Positions 1 to 7,956 of a stretch of DNA of 64,000 bases are shown in pieces. The translations under genes and the position numbers were made by a program. The stretch spans positions 2,485,501 to 2,549,500 of the forward strand of contig NC_009937.1 in NCBI RefSeq assembly GCF_000010525.1. Direction: 5' to 3'. Below the pieces are notes generated by a model. That model was not told where the DNA came from. It did not search any database and saw nothing but the letters and a program-made list of their open reading frames with translations. The stretch's first letter is position 1. Every line of letters begins with the position of its first letter. This DNA comes from Azorhizobium caulinodans ORS 571 (GTDB lineage: Bacteria > Pseudomonadota > Alphaproteobacteria > Rhizobiales > Xanthobacteraceae).

Positions 1-1
1 C

Positions 2-220
2 TTCGGCCCCGATGCGGACGGCACCGACTGGTGCGCCGAGAGCGTCGAGCACCACATCGAGCCGGGCGGCGGCTGGATCACCACCATCACCCTGGAGACC
101 AGGGAGGCGAAGAAGGAGGGCGACGGGGACGACGACACCGACGACGAGAGGAAGGACGGCGGTGGCACCGCCGGTTCCGGCACCATGGCCGGCGATCCCG
201 AGGGCGGGAATGTCGCCTGA
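2..220 (+). CDS. Phage late control D / tail protein, C-terminal fragment
   Basis: An open frame enters from the left edge and stops at TGA 218-220, giving 72 residues. The stretch reading WCAESVEHHIEPGGGWITTI resembles the conserved C-terminal end of the late control gene D (gpD, T4 gp27-like hub) family of P2- and Mu-type phages, where W-x-V-E-x-V-x-H is followed by a beta hairpin. It then runs into an acidic and glycine-rich tail of about 40 residues. The start lies outside the window. The family assignment rests on a short segment, so it is moderately sure; the presence of phage genes next to it supports it. Confidence 0.6.
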   Translation, partial: FGPDADGTDWCAESVEHHIEPGGGWITTITLETREAKKEGDGDDDTDDERKDGGGTAGSGTMAGDPEGGNVA

Positions 221-336
221 GGTGGGGCGGGGCGCGAGCGCCCCGAACGCGGGCAAGCCTGGCAGCAAAGCCCCGCGCGACCGAACGATGCGGAACGGTC
301 CCCCGAGTGGGCCGCTAACCCGCAAGGCCTTAAGAA

Positions 337-531
337 GTGGAGAACATCCGCTGTGGAACCTGCCGCGCGCTTCTCTTCCGCGCCGGCCGAAACGCCATAT
401 CCGGCGTCATCGAGATCAAGTGCCGCCGCTGCGGCACCCTGAATGCCCTGAGGCCCCAGGAGCCCACACCCGAGCGCCCCGAGCGTCCACACCCTGGAGA
501 CGCTTCGTGTTCCTCGACCGCAAAGACATAG
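337..531 (+). CDS. com: Com-like zinc-finger translational regulator of the downstream methyltransferase
   Basis: A 64-residue protein starts at GTG 337 with AAGG about ten bases upstream. It has two CxxC knuckles (Cys6, Cys9, Cys29, Cys32) and the opening MENIRCGTCRALLF, which closely follows phage Mu Com. Com is a small zinc-binding protein that binds the mRNA around the start of the mom DNA-modification gene and opens its ribosome site. The residues after about position 40 are proline/glutamate-rich. The 3' end overlaps the methyltransferase start by 25 bases, the same overlapping arrangement as com-mom in Mu. The target here is inferred to be that methyltransferase. Confidence 0.75.
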   Translation: MENIRCGTCRALLFRAGRNAISGVIEIKCRRCGTLNALRPQEPTPERPERPHPGDASCSSTAKT

Positions 532-1235
532 GCGCGGCCACCCTCTATTTGGGCGATGCCCTGGAAATCCTGCCGACGCTCGCCCCCGGCAGCGTGGGCG
601 CCGTCCTGTGCGATCCGCCATATTCCAGTGGCGGTGCTTCGCTCTCTGATCGCTCGCGCCCGACCAGCGCGAAATATCAGTCCAGCGAGCATCGGGGCCT
701 CTATCCCGAGTTCCAGGGCGATACGCGGGACCAGCGTAGTTATCTCGCCTGGTCCACCCTCTGGCTCTCGCGGGCGCGCATGCTGGCGGCGCCCGGAGCC
801 CTCTGCGCCGTCTTCACCGACTGGCGCCAGCTTCCCGTCACCTCCGATGCGCTCCAGTGCGCCGGCTGGGTGTGGCGGGGCGTGGCGCCCTGGGACAAGA
901 CGGAACGCGGCCGGCCGCAGCTCGGCCGCTACCGGGCACAGGCGGAATATGTGGTGTGGGGGACCAATGGCGCCCGCCCGCTCAAGGGGCCGGTGGCACC
1001 GGGCGTCTTCCGTGCGCCCATCCCGCATGTGAAGCACCACATAGCGGGCAAGCCGGTTGAGCTGATGGAGGGGCTCATGAGCATCATGGAAGGGCCGATC
1101 CTCGATCCCTTCATGGGCTCCGGCACGGTGGGCCTCGCCTGTGCCCGCAAGGGGCTGCCGTACATCGGGATCGAGGTGGAGCCGGCCTATTACGAGATCG
1201 CTTTAAGCCGGCTTGAAGCGGAGGGGAAAGGCTGA
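507..1235 (+). CDS. Phage DNA methyltransferase (N4-cytosine/N6-adenine type, DPPY)
   Basis: This is a 242-residue AdoMet-dependent DNA methyltransferase. Motif IV, DPPY, is at residues 36-39 and motif I, DPFMGSG, is at about 200-206. The catalytic motif comes before the AdoMet-binding motif, so the order is beta-class, as in many N4/N6 amino-methyltransferases. I chose GTG 507 because it lies just before the conserved beta strand and inside the end of com; the open frame extends further upstream but that part overlaps com and looks non-coding. It occupies the place of Mu mom, so it probably protects phage DNA from host restriction, with Com controlling translation. The recognition sequence cannot be read from the protein. 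Confidence 0.8.
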   Translation: MFLDRKDIGAATLYLGDALEILPTLAPGSVGAVLCDPPYSSGGASLSDRSRPTSAKYQSSEHRGLYPEFQGDTRDQRSYLAWSTLWLSRARMLAAPGALCAVFTDWRQLPVTSDALQCAGWVWRGVAPWDKTERGRPQLGRYRAQAEYVVWGTNGARPLKGPVAPGVFRAPIPHVKHHIAGKPVELMEGLMSIMEGPILDPFMGSGTVGLACARKGLPYIGIEVEPAYYEIALSRLEAEGKG

Positions 1236-1246
1236 GGGGCGTCCCC

Positions 1247-1465
1247 TCAGCGCGGCCGGGCCACCCGGTGCAGGGCGAGCGTCGCCTCCATGATGGCCCT
1301 GGCGTCCGGCACCGTCTGCTCGATCTGCAGCAGCGTCCCGACCGCCAGGTTCCGGTTGCCGCCCGCCATCGCCTCGGCGGCCTCCGCCGCCACCTTCGCG
1401 GCATCGGCAAGCAGCTCGGCAAGGGCGGCCATGTTGGCGGTGAGGGCGGCGGTGGTGCGGTCCAT
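1247..1465 (-). CDS. Small alanine-rich phage protein, function unknown
   Basis: A 72-residue protein on the reverse strand begins at ATG 1465 with a GGGAG box about eight bases upstream. It is almost entirely helical in character: an N-terminal alanine-rich amphipathic stretch followed by a segment ending LQIEQTVPDARAIMEATLALHR. It has no membrane segment or known motif. It is convergent with the methyltransferase, with stop codons 11 bases apart, and is the last gene before the prophage end. The frame stays open upstream of ATG 1465 but without a ribosome site. I do not recognise a family. Confidence 0.5.
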   Translation of the reverse strand: MDRTTAALTANMAALAELLADAAKVAAEAAEAMAGGNRNLAVGTLLQIEQTVPDARAIMEATLALHRVARPR

Positions 1466-1552
1466 GTGACGTCTCCCGTTAAGGAGCATCACACACGCTC
1501 TGCTGCCGCCCACAGTCAACGCACCCCTCGCCCAATTGCAGGGGGCTCAAGG

Positions 1553-1600
1553 GGTGACATCCGATCCTGCGCGCGGTGACATCCGATTTTGCGCGCTACA
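1553..1600. repeat. Tandem 22-bp transposase-site-like repeats at prophage right end
   Basis: Two adjacent copies of GGTGACATCCGATnnTGCGCGC (1553-1574 and 1575-1596) differ at only two positions. They are followed by TACA, ending at 1600. Mu-family prophage ends carry 22-bp MuA-type binding sites and terminate in CA. I read these as the right-end sites of this element. Confidence 0.65.
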
Positions 1601-1708
1601 CGACGCCTCTAGCGTGCCGAAGGAAGGCGGCTGTAGGCGGATAGCCGCCCCATACCGTGGCCGCGACCATCGGAAGGCGAGGCCCGCCGCAGCTCATGCA
1701 GACCATGC

Positions 1709-1798
1709 TGGCGGAAGGGGTGGGATTCGAACCCACGGTGGGCTTGCACCCACGGCGGTTTTCAAGACCGCTGCCTTAAACCACTCGGCCACCCTTCC
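1709..1798 (-). tRNA. tRNA-Ser (anticodon TGA)
   Basis: Read on the reverse strand, the gene starts GGAAGGG at 1798, pairs with CCCTTCC at 1713-1719, and ends with discriminator G and an encoded CCA at 1709-1711. The anticodon loop is CTTGAAA, giving anticodon TGA (Ser, UCN codons). A long variable arm typical of type II tRNAs is present, and GTTCGAATC gives the T loop. It lies about 110 bp outside the prophage end. Confidence 0.95.
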
Positions 1799-2151
1799 GA
1801 ACCGGCGTCGCAGACCTCTTAGCCGATCCGGCGCCCCGGCGTCGAGGTCAGGCAGGTGCGGTCCAAGATTGTTGTGAATGACGCGCGGCGTCCCTCGATT
1901 CGAGCCCGGAACCGGGGCAGGCTTGTGCGAAGCTGAGGTTTGCCGCTCGCGCGGAAGGGAGCACAAAGCGGCGTGGGTGCTCGCAAAACGTGGCGGAACA
2001 TTACAGGGCGTTTACCTTAATCACAGGCGCGCCGCATTTCTGCCTCGATTTCCGCACCTCTTGTGGCAAATTCAACGCAGGCATGCACAGTCTGCTTGCT
2101 TCGAAAAATCCGCCCATGAGGGCCGGGTGGGTTTCGGCGACAAGGACGCAC
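1799..2151. other. Non-coding interval between tRNA-Ser and rlpA
   Basis: About 350 bases lie between the divergently read tRNA-Ser and rlpA, so promoters for both should be here. I see no convincing -35/-10 pair, no repeat and no supported gene. An open frame continues upstream of the rlpA start but without a signal peptide or conserved sequence. Confidence 0.4.
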
Positions 2152-3171
2152 ATGACGCGAGAAACTCAGATCGTTTCCTTCGTTCGCGCTTCGCGGGGCA
2201 CCGTCGGCGTGGCGGTGCTCTGCCTGTCGCTCGCCGCCTGCAGCTCCGCCGGAAAGCTCGCGAGCCAGATCGATCCGAAATATGGCGTGTCGGCGAGCCC
2301 CAAGGTGGTCGCCGACGGCCAGCCCGTTCCCAAGGGCGGCGGCACCTACCGCGTCGGCAAGCCCTACGTGATCGCGGGCCGCACCTACGTCCCGCAGGAA
2401 AACCCCGACTACAAGGCGGAAGGCGTCGCCTCCTGGTATGGCGATGATTTCCACGGCCGCCTGACGGCCAATGGCGAGGTGTTCGACCGCACCTCCATCT
2501 CCGCCGCCCATCCCACGCTGCCCATGCCGAGCTATGTGCGTGTGACGAACATCCAGAACGGCCGCTCGATCATCGTGCGCATCAACGATCGCGGCCCGTA
2601 TCACCAGAATCGCGTCATCGACGTGTCCCATCGCACCGCCGACCTGTTGGGCTTCTCGTCCAAGGGCGTGGCGCGCGTGAAGGTGGAATATGTCGGCCGC
2701 GCGCCGCTCGACGGCTCGGATGACCGCAAGCTCGTCGCCACCCTGCGGGACGACGGCTATCCGGCGCAGGTGCCGGCCAATTCCGCGGTGCAGGTGGCAT
2801 CCGCCGCGCCGTTCGTGCCGGAAATCGCTCCGGTGATGCCGCGCACCGCCTCCAGCGAAATCCCCGTGCCGCTCCAGCGCCCGTTCGATCTCGGCCATGC
2901 CGATGCCGGCGATCAGGTCGCCGATGCGCAGCCGGCGGCTCCGACCCGCCGCACGGCGTCGGTTTCGTCGGATGCCATCAGCGCTCAGCTCGCCAAGGCC
3001 GATGTGACGGCGCCTGCCAGGTCCGGCACCGTTGCGCCGAAGGTCGCCTCGGCCGCCAATGCGTCGCAGGCCATCCACAGCGCGACGGGCGGCTCTGCCC
3101 CGACCGGCTGGAACGTTGGCCCTGCGCCGGTTTCCGGCCTCAGCTATTCCGGCGTGACGTCGTCGCGCTGA
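2152..3171 (+). CDS. rlpA: RlpA family septal ring lytic transglycosylase lipoprotein
   Basis: This 339-residue lipoprotein has a signal sequence ending in the lipobox LAAC at Cys30. A double-psi beta-barrel follows at about residues 90-170, with the conserved GVASWYG (91-97), His120 in AAHPTLP and NDRGP with Asp146. RlpA proteins cleave denuded peptidoglycan glycan strands at division sites. The C-terminal 150 residues are low-complexity (Ala/Pro/Ser/Val), and I see no SPOR domain, so septal targeting by denuded glycans is not evident. ATG 2152 was chosen for its AAGGA box and because it begins the signal peptide. The dacC-like gene follows after about 80 bases, as is usual in Rhizobiales. 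Confidence 0.85.
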   Translation: MTRETQIVSFVRASRGTVGVAVLCLSLAACSSAGKLASQIDPKYGVSASPKVVADGQPVPKGGGTYRVGKPYVIAGRTYVPQENPDYKAEGVASWYGDDFHGRLTANGEVFDRTSISAAHPTLPMPSYVRVTNIQNGRSIIVRINDRGPYHQNRVIDVSHRTADLLGFSSKGVARVKVEYVGRAPLDGSDDRKLVATLRDDGYPAQVPANSAVQVASAAPFVPEIAPVMPRTASSEIPVPLQRPFDLGHADAGDQVADAQPAAPTRRTASVSSDAISAQLAKADVTAPARSGTVAPKVASAANASQAIHSATGGSAPTGWNVGPAPVSGLSYSGVTSSR

Positions 3172-3251
3172 TCCGTAACGGGTGCTCCGGGGGGGCGTCC
3201 ATGACGTTCGAAATGTGTCACGAGCAGCCCCGGTCGGGGCGCTCCGCAGGA

Positions 3252-4481
3252 ATGAAGCGCCGCCGGCCTCTCGGTCTGGCGGCGTTTTTGTCGGCGGGCG
3301 CTGGCGCGCTGCTGACGGTGGTGGCTGCGCTGCTGCCGCTTCAGGCGGCCCGCGCCCAAACGGCGTTCCAGACAGCGGTGCCCGAGGCGACGCTGGTGGA
3401 TTTCGCTTCCGGCACGATCCTGTTCGAGAAGAATGCGCAGGGGCGCGTGGCGCCCGGCGGCATCGTCAAGATCATGACGGCGGCGGTGATCTTCGATCAG
3501 ATCCGCGCCGGCAAGATCACCCTCGATACGCCCTTCTATGTGAGCGAGAACGCTTGGCGGCGCGGCGGCGGCCCGTCGGGCGGCGCGGCCATGTTCGTGC
3601 CGGTGAAGAGCCAGGTGCGCGTGGGCGACCTGTTGCAGGGCGCGCTCGTGGTCTCGGGCAATGACGCGGCCATCGCTCTGGCGGAAGGCCTCTCTGGCAC
3701 CGAGAGCGAGTTCGCCCAGCGCATGAATGCGAAGGCGGCGGAACTCGGCATGTCCGGTTCGCAGTTCCGCAATGCCACGGGCTTTGCCGATCCCGACCAG
3801 TTCACCAATGCCCGCGACATGGCGGTGTTGGCGCGCTCGATCATCCGCAACGATCCCGAACTCTACAAGATCTTCGCCGTCCCCGACATCGAGTGGAGCA
3901 AGATCAAGCAGCGCAACCGCAACACACTGCTGAATGCCGGCATCGGCGCCGACGGCCTGCACATGTCCTGGGTCAAGGATGCCGGCTATCACCTCGTCGG
4001 TTCGGCGGTGCAGGGTAACCAGCGGCTGATCGTCGTGGTGATGGGCGCCAAGACCGAGAAGGAGCGGCTGGAAGAGGCCCGCCGTCTGCTCGAATGGGGA
4101 TTCCATTCCTTCCAGTACAAACTGCTGTTCGCCGGCGACACCGAAGTCGGGCGCGCCAGCATCTGGGGCGGGGCGGTAGGCTCCGTGCCGCTCGTCACCG
4201 GTTCGGAACTCTCGCTGCTGCTGCCGCGCAACAGCCAGGAGAAGCTGGTGGCCCGTGTCAGCTACAAGGGCCCGCTGCGGGCGCCGGTGGCCAAGGGCAC
4301 GGAGGTGGGGCGCCTCGAACTGACGCGCGGCCAGCTCAAGGTGCTGGACGTACCGGTCTATACGGCCGCCGATGTGCCCGTGGGCACACTGTGGCAGCGG
4401 GCGCTCGACGGCGGCTGGACCGTCGCGGGCGACGCGGCGCGGGACCTCACCACGCAGGTCATGGCGAAGTTCCGCAAATGA
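3252..4481 (+). CDS. D-alanyl-D-alanine carboxypeptidase homologue (S11), catalytic motifs lost
   Basis: This 409-residue exported protein has a signal peptide ending about ARAQ (residue 36), a peptidase S11 fold and a C-terminal PBP5-like beta domain. Family members trim the terminal D-Ala of peptidoglycan stem peptides with an SxxK serine, an SxN and a KTG triad. Here the SxxK site reads GIVK, with Gly70 in place of the serine and Lys73 kept. The KTG triad reads HMS at residues 237-239. SGN is intact. The frame is clean and the rest is well conserved, so it looks like a maintained non-catalytic binding protein rather than a decaying gene. A start at ATG 3201 would add 17 residues. Its stop overlaps the tmk start as ATGA. 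Confidence 0.85.
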   Translation: MKRRRPLGLAAFLSAGAGALLTVVAALLPLQAARAQTAFQTAVPEATLVDFASGTILFEKNAQGRVAPGGIVKIMTAAVIFDQIRAGKITLDTPFYVSENAWRRGGGPSGGAAMFVPVKSQVRVGDLLQGALVVSGNDAAIALAEGLSGTESEFAQRMNAKAAELGMSGSQFRNATGFADPDQFTNARDMAVLARSIIRNDPELYKIFAVPDIEWSKIKQRNRNTLLNAGIGADGLHMSWVKDAGYHLVGSAVQGNQRLIVVVMGAKTEKERLEEARRLLEWGFHSFQYKLLFAGDTEVGRASIWGGAVGSVPLVTGSELSLLLPRNSQEKLVARVSYKGPLRAPVAKGTEVGRLELTRGQLKVLDVPVYTAADVPVGTLWQRALDGGWTVAGDAARDLTTQVMAKFRK

Positions 4482-5185
4482 GTTCCGCCCGCGGGCGCTT
4501 CATCACGCTGGAAGGCGGAGAAGGCACCGGAAAGTCCACACAGGCCCGCCGTCTCGCCGCTGCCCTCCAGAAGGGCGGCCTCGAGGTGGTGCTCACCCGC
4601 GAACCCGGCGGCTCGGCGGGCGCGGAGGCGGTGCGCCATGTGCTCCTGTCAGGCGCGGCCAAGGACTTCGGGCCGCAGGGTGAGGCCCTCCTCTTCGCTG
4701 CAGCCCGGGCCGACCATGTGGACAGCCTCATCCGCCCCGCTCTGGCTGCCGGCAAGTGGGTGATCTGCGACCGCTTCATCGATTCCACGCGGGTCTATCA
4801 GGGCGCGGTCGGCGCTGTGCCCGGAGCGCTGCTGGACAGCCTCGAGTGGGTGGCCGCTGCCGAGGCGCGGCCGGACCTCACGCTTGTGCTCGACGTGCCG
4901 CCGGAGGTGGGCCTTTCCCGGGCTGCCGGGCGCGGGGAGGGAGCAGACCGGTTCGAGAGCGAGGGGCTTGCCTTCCACACCCGCGTGCGGGATGCCTTCC
5001 TCGCACTGGCGAAGGCTGATCCCGCCCGCTGTGTCATTGTGGATGCCTCGGGCGGCCCGGATGACGTTGCGGCGCTCGTCTGGTCCAGTGTCCGCGAACG
5101 GCTGGTCCCCCCGGAAAGGCCGCTGTCGGCGAAGCCCGCCGCGACGCGCAAGCCGGCCGGAAGCGGCCGCCGCCGGACTCGTTGA
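4478..5185 (+). CDS. tmk: Thymidylate kinase
   Basis: This 235-residue enzyme phosphorylates dTMP to dTDP with ATP in the cytoplasm. The P-loop GGEGTGKS is at residues 13-20, the REPGG motif at 41-45, and the CDRF segment with the DR catalytic pair near residue 97. A lid region rich in Arg/Gly follows at about 150. The C-terminal 25 residues are a basic tail beyond the usual end. The start overlaps the preceding stop as ATGA, indicating translational coupling with the carboxypeptidase-like gene; holB follows after 15 bases. Confidence 0.95.
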   Translation: MSSARGRFITLEGGEGTGKSTQARRLAAALQKGGLEVVLTREPGGSAGAEAVRHVLLSGAAKDFGPQGEALLFAAARADHVDSLIRPALAAGKWVICDRFIDSTRVYQGAVGAVPGALLDSLEWVAAAEARPDLTLVLDVPPEVGLSRAAGRGEGADRFESEGLAFHTRVRDAFLALAKADPARCVIVDASGGPDDVAALVWSSVRERLVPPERPLSAKPAATRKPAGSGRRRTR

Positions 5186-5200
5186 GCGAAGGAGCAGATC

Positions 5201-6262
5201 TTGGCGCGTGCACCCGCCCCGAAGGACGACGGCGAGGCGCTGGAGGGCGATGTCCTGACCGGCGCGCCGCATCCGCGGCGTCAGGATCGCCTGTTCGGTC
5301 ATGCGGAAGTGGAAGCCGACCTCATGGCGGAATGGCGCTCGGGCCGCCTGCCGCACGGGCTGCTGATCGGCGGGCCGGAAGGGGTGGGCAAGGCGACCAT
5401 GGCCTACCGCATTGCCCGCTTCGTCCTGTCGGGCGGCGCCGCGCCCGCCTCGCAGCACAGCTTCGATGTGCCGGAGAGCCACCCCGTCTGGCGGCAGGTG
5501 GCGGCGCTTTCCCATCCAGACCTCCTGGTGCTGCGGCGCGTGCCAGAGCCGGGCGAGGAGAAGATCCCGACCGTCATCCCCGCCGAGATGGTGCGCAAGG
5601 TGCGCAATTTCTTCGGCGCCACGGCGGGTTCCGGTGGCTGGCGCGTGTGCATCGTGGACGCGGTGGATGATCTCAACGCCTTCGGCGCCAATGCGCTGCT
5701 GAAGACGCTGGAAGAGCCGCCGCCGCGCGCGCTGTTCCTGCTGGTCACCCATGCGCCCGGCCGCGTGCTGCCGACCATCCGCTCACGCACCCGGGCTGTG
5801 CGGCTGAAGCCGCTGGGCGGGGCGGAGGTGCTGGCGGCGCTTGATCATCTGGCGCCGGCTCTGGCGCTGGAGGAGGCGGACCTGCCGGCGGCGGCCGCCG
5901 CCAGCGGGGGCAGCGTGCGGCGGGCGATCGTATTGGCGCGGGGCGAGGGCATGGAGGTGCGCGCGGCCACCCAGCGGGCGCTGGAACAGTTGCCGCAGCC
6001 GCGCATGGAGGAGCTTCACGCCCTCGGCGCGCGCTTGCAGGGCGACCGGGGCGACGGGCTCGACCTCTTTCTCGAGACGGTCAGCGACTGGATCGCGGCG
6101 GAGGCCACCTCGGGCCTTGCCGGGCGGGCGCGCCTTGTCCGGCTTGGCGAGGTGTGGGAGAAGGTGAGGCGAAGCGGCGCCGAGGCGGACATCTACAATC
6201 TTGACCGCAAGGCGCTGGTTTTTCGGATTTTCACCGAGCTCGCGGAGGCCGCGCGCGCCTGA
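5201..6262 (+). CDS. holB: DNA polymerase III subunit delta'
   Basis: This 353-residue clamp-loader subunit is an AAA+ protein. The P-loop-like segment GPEGVGKAT is at residues 58-66, and the family-typical NALLKTLEEPPP lies near residue 165. The translation start is TTG 5201, preceded by GAAGGAG at good spacing; no in-frame ATG fits. The cysteine zinc-binding knuckle found in many gamma/delta' subunits is absent, as is common in alphaproteobacterial delta'. It stands between tmk and metG, a conserved order, and is probably cotranscribed with both. Confidence 0.92.
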   Translation: MARAPAPKDDGEALEGDVLTGAPHPRRQDRLFGHAEVEADLMAEWRSGRLPHGLLIGGPEGVGKATMAYRIARFVLSGGAAPASQHSFDVPESHPVWRQVAALSHPDLLVLRRVPEPGEEKIPTVIPAEMVRKVRNFFGATAGSGGWRVCIVDAVDDLNAFGANALLKTLEEPPPRALFLLVTHAPGRVLPTIRSRTRAVRLKPLGGAEVLAALDHLAPALALEEADLPAAAAASGGSVRRAIVLARGEGMEVRAATQRALEQLPQPRMEELHALGARLQGDRGDGLDLFLETVSDWIAAEATSGLAGRARLVRLGEVWEKVRRSGAEADIYNLDRKALVFRIFTELAEAARA

Positions 6263-6310
6263 AATGGGCGCGGCCCGCCTCCCGCCGGTCTTTTGTTCGG
6301 ACGTGTCCCG

Positions 6311-7873
6311 ATGTCTTCCAAGCGGCCCTTCTACATCACCACCGCCATCGCCTATCCCAACGGCGTGCCGCACATGGGCCACGCGTATGAGGCGATCGCC
6401 ACCGACTGCATCGCCCGCTTCAAGCGGCTCGACGGCTATGACGTGCGCTTCCTCACTGGCACGGACGAGCATGGCATCAAGATGCTCCAGACCGCCCAGA
6501 AGGCGGGCCTGACGCCGCGCGAGCTGCTGGACCGCAACGTGCCCGCCTTCAAGGCCATGGGCCCGGCCTTCAACCTCTCCAATGACGACTTCATCCGCAC
6601 CACGGAGGAGCGGCACATCAAGTCGTCGCAGGCCATCTGGGAGCGCATGGCGGCGAAGGGGGACATCTACAAGTCCACCTATTCCGGCTGGTATTCCGTG
6701 CGCGACGAGGCCTATTACGCCGAAGACGAGACCACGGTGAACGAGCAGAACGTCCGGCTCGGCCCGCAAGGCACGCCGGTGGAATGGGTGGAGGAGGAGA
6801 GCTATTTCTTCCGCCTCTCCGCCTATCAGCAGAAGCTGCTCGACTTCTACGCCGCAAATCCCGGCTTCATCATGCCGGAGGCCCGGCGCAACGAGGTGGT
6901 GAGCTTCGTCTCTGGCGGCCTGCAGGATCTCTCCATCTCGCGCACCACCTTCGACTGGGGCATTCCGGTGCCCGGCGATCCGGCGCACATCATGTATGTG
7001 TGGGTGGACGCGCTGACCAACTACATCACCGCGCTCGGTTATCCCGACACGGATGCGGAGCTGTTCCGCAAGTTCTGGCCGGCGGACCTGCACGTCATCG
7101 GCAAGGACATCATCCGCTTCCATGCGGTCTATTGGCCTGCCTTCCTGTGGTCGGCGGGGCTGGAGCCGCCCAAGCGCGTGTTCGGCCACGGCTTCCTGTT
7201 CAACCGCGGGGAGAAGATGTCGAAGTCGGTCGGCAATGTCGTCGATCCGTTCGGGCTCGTGGAGACTTATGGCGTCGACGCCACGCGCTATTTCTTCCTG
7301 CGTGAAGTCTCCTTCGGCCAGGACGGCTCCTACAGCCACGAGGCCATCGTGAACCGCATGAATGCGGATCTCGCGAACGACCTCGGCAACCTCGCCCAGC
7401 GCTCGCTGTCGATGATCTCGAAGAATCTCGACGGCGTCGTGCCGGAGCCCGGCCCGCTCTCACCGGAGGACGAGGCCATCCTCGCGCTCGCGGACGGCAT
7501 GCTGGAGAAGGCCCGCGAGGCCATGGAGGTGCAGGCCATCCACCAGTATCTCGCCGCCGTCTGGGCGGTGGTGGCGGAGGCCAACCGCTATTTTGCGGCT
7601 CAGGCGCCCTGGGCCCTGCGCAAGACCGATCCCAAGCGCATGGAAACGGTGCTCTGGACCACGGCCGAGGTGATCCGCCAGGTCGCCATCCTCGCCCAGC
7701 CGGTAATGCCGGAGAGCGCGGGCAAGATGCTCGACCTGCTGGTGGTGCCGGCGGAGCAGCGTGGCTTCGACGTGCTGGGCGGCACCTTCCGCCTGCCCGG
7801 CGGCACCGCTATCCCGGCGCCGACCGGTGTTTTCCCGCGCTATGTGGAGCCGGAAGCGCCCGCCGCCGGCTGA
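6311..7873 (+). CDS. metG: Methionyl-tRNA synthetase
   Basis: This 520-residue class I synthetase charges tRNA-Met. The HIGH-type motif is HMGH at residues 21-24 and KMSKS is at 302-306. The connective peptide has no zinc-binding cysteines, so it belongs to the zinc-free subgroup. There is no C-terminal tRNA-binding (EMAP-like) appendix. I preferred ATG 6311, just before the conserved [15 protein letters not shown], over an upstream alternative at 6293. A strong terminator follows at 7902-7936. Confidence 0.95.
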   Translation: MSSKRPFYITTAIAYPNGVPHMGHAYEAIATDCIARFKRLDGYDVRFLTGTDEHGIKMLQTAQKAGLTPRELLDRNVPAFKAMGPAFNLSNDDFIRTTEERHIKSSQAIWERMAAKGDIYKSTYSGWYSVRDEAYYAEDETTVNEQNVRLGPQGTPVEWVEEESYFFRLSAYQQKLLDFYAANPGFIMPEARRNEVVSFVSGGLQDLSISRTTFDWGIPVPGDPAHIMYVWVDALTNYITALGYPDTDAELFRKFWPADLHVIGKDIIRFHAVYWPAFLWSAGLEPPKRVFGHGFLFNRGEKMSKSVGNVVDPFGLVETYGVDATRYFFLREVSFGQDGSYSHEAIVNRMNADLANDLGNLAQRSLSMISKNLDGVVPEPGPLSPEDEAILALADGMLEKAREAMEVQAIHQYLAAVWAVVAEANRYFAAQAPWALRKTDPKRMETVLWTTAEVIRQVAILAQPVMPESAGKMLDLLVVPAEQRGFDVLGGTFRLPGGTAIPAPTGVFPRYVEPEAPAAG

Positions 7874-7901
7874 ACGTCGGCGATCAGAAAGCCAAAATGA
7901 C

Positions 7902-7936
7902 GAAGGCCCGGCGCGCTGCGCCGGGCCTTCGCTTTT
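7902..7936. terminator. Rho-independent terminator after metG
   Basis: A 13-bp perfect stem, GAAGGCCCGGCGC pairing with 7918-7930, surrounds a GCT loop and is followed by GCTTTTG. It ends the metG operon and faces the convergent substrate-binding protein gene, so it may act in both directions. Confidence 0.8.
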
Positions 7937-7956
7937 GGGGCGCGCCTACGTGCAGA

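Larger units (their letters stand above)
1..1600. mobile_element. Right end of a Mu-like transposable prophage
   Basis: The segment contains a phage tail protein C-terminus, a Com-like regulator overlapping a DNA methyltransferase, a small reverse gene and, at its outer edge, two tandem 22-bp repeats ending in TACA at 1600. In phage Mu the com-mom modification genes sit at the extreme right end, and the DNA ends with transposase-binding repeats finishing in CA. The arrangement here matches that plan. The left end and transposase lie outside the window. The next five bases (1601-1605) should be the target duplication. This is an inference from layout; no left-end sequence is available. Confidence 0.75.

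Noticed and set aside
12-506. Upstream extension of the methyltransferase frame to position 12
   Set aside because: It runs through the phage tail and com genes in another frame and is Arg/Pro-rich without conserved sequence.
1601-1798. tRNA-Ser as attachment site of an integrase-type element
   Set aside because: The tRNA is intact and about 110 bases outside the element, the end has Mu-type repeats, and no integrase gene is visible.
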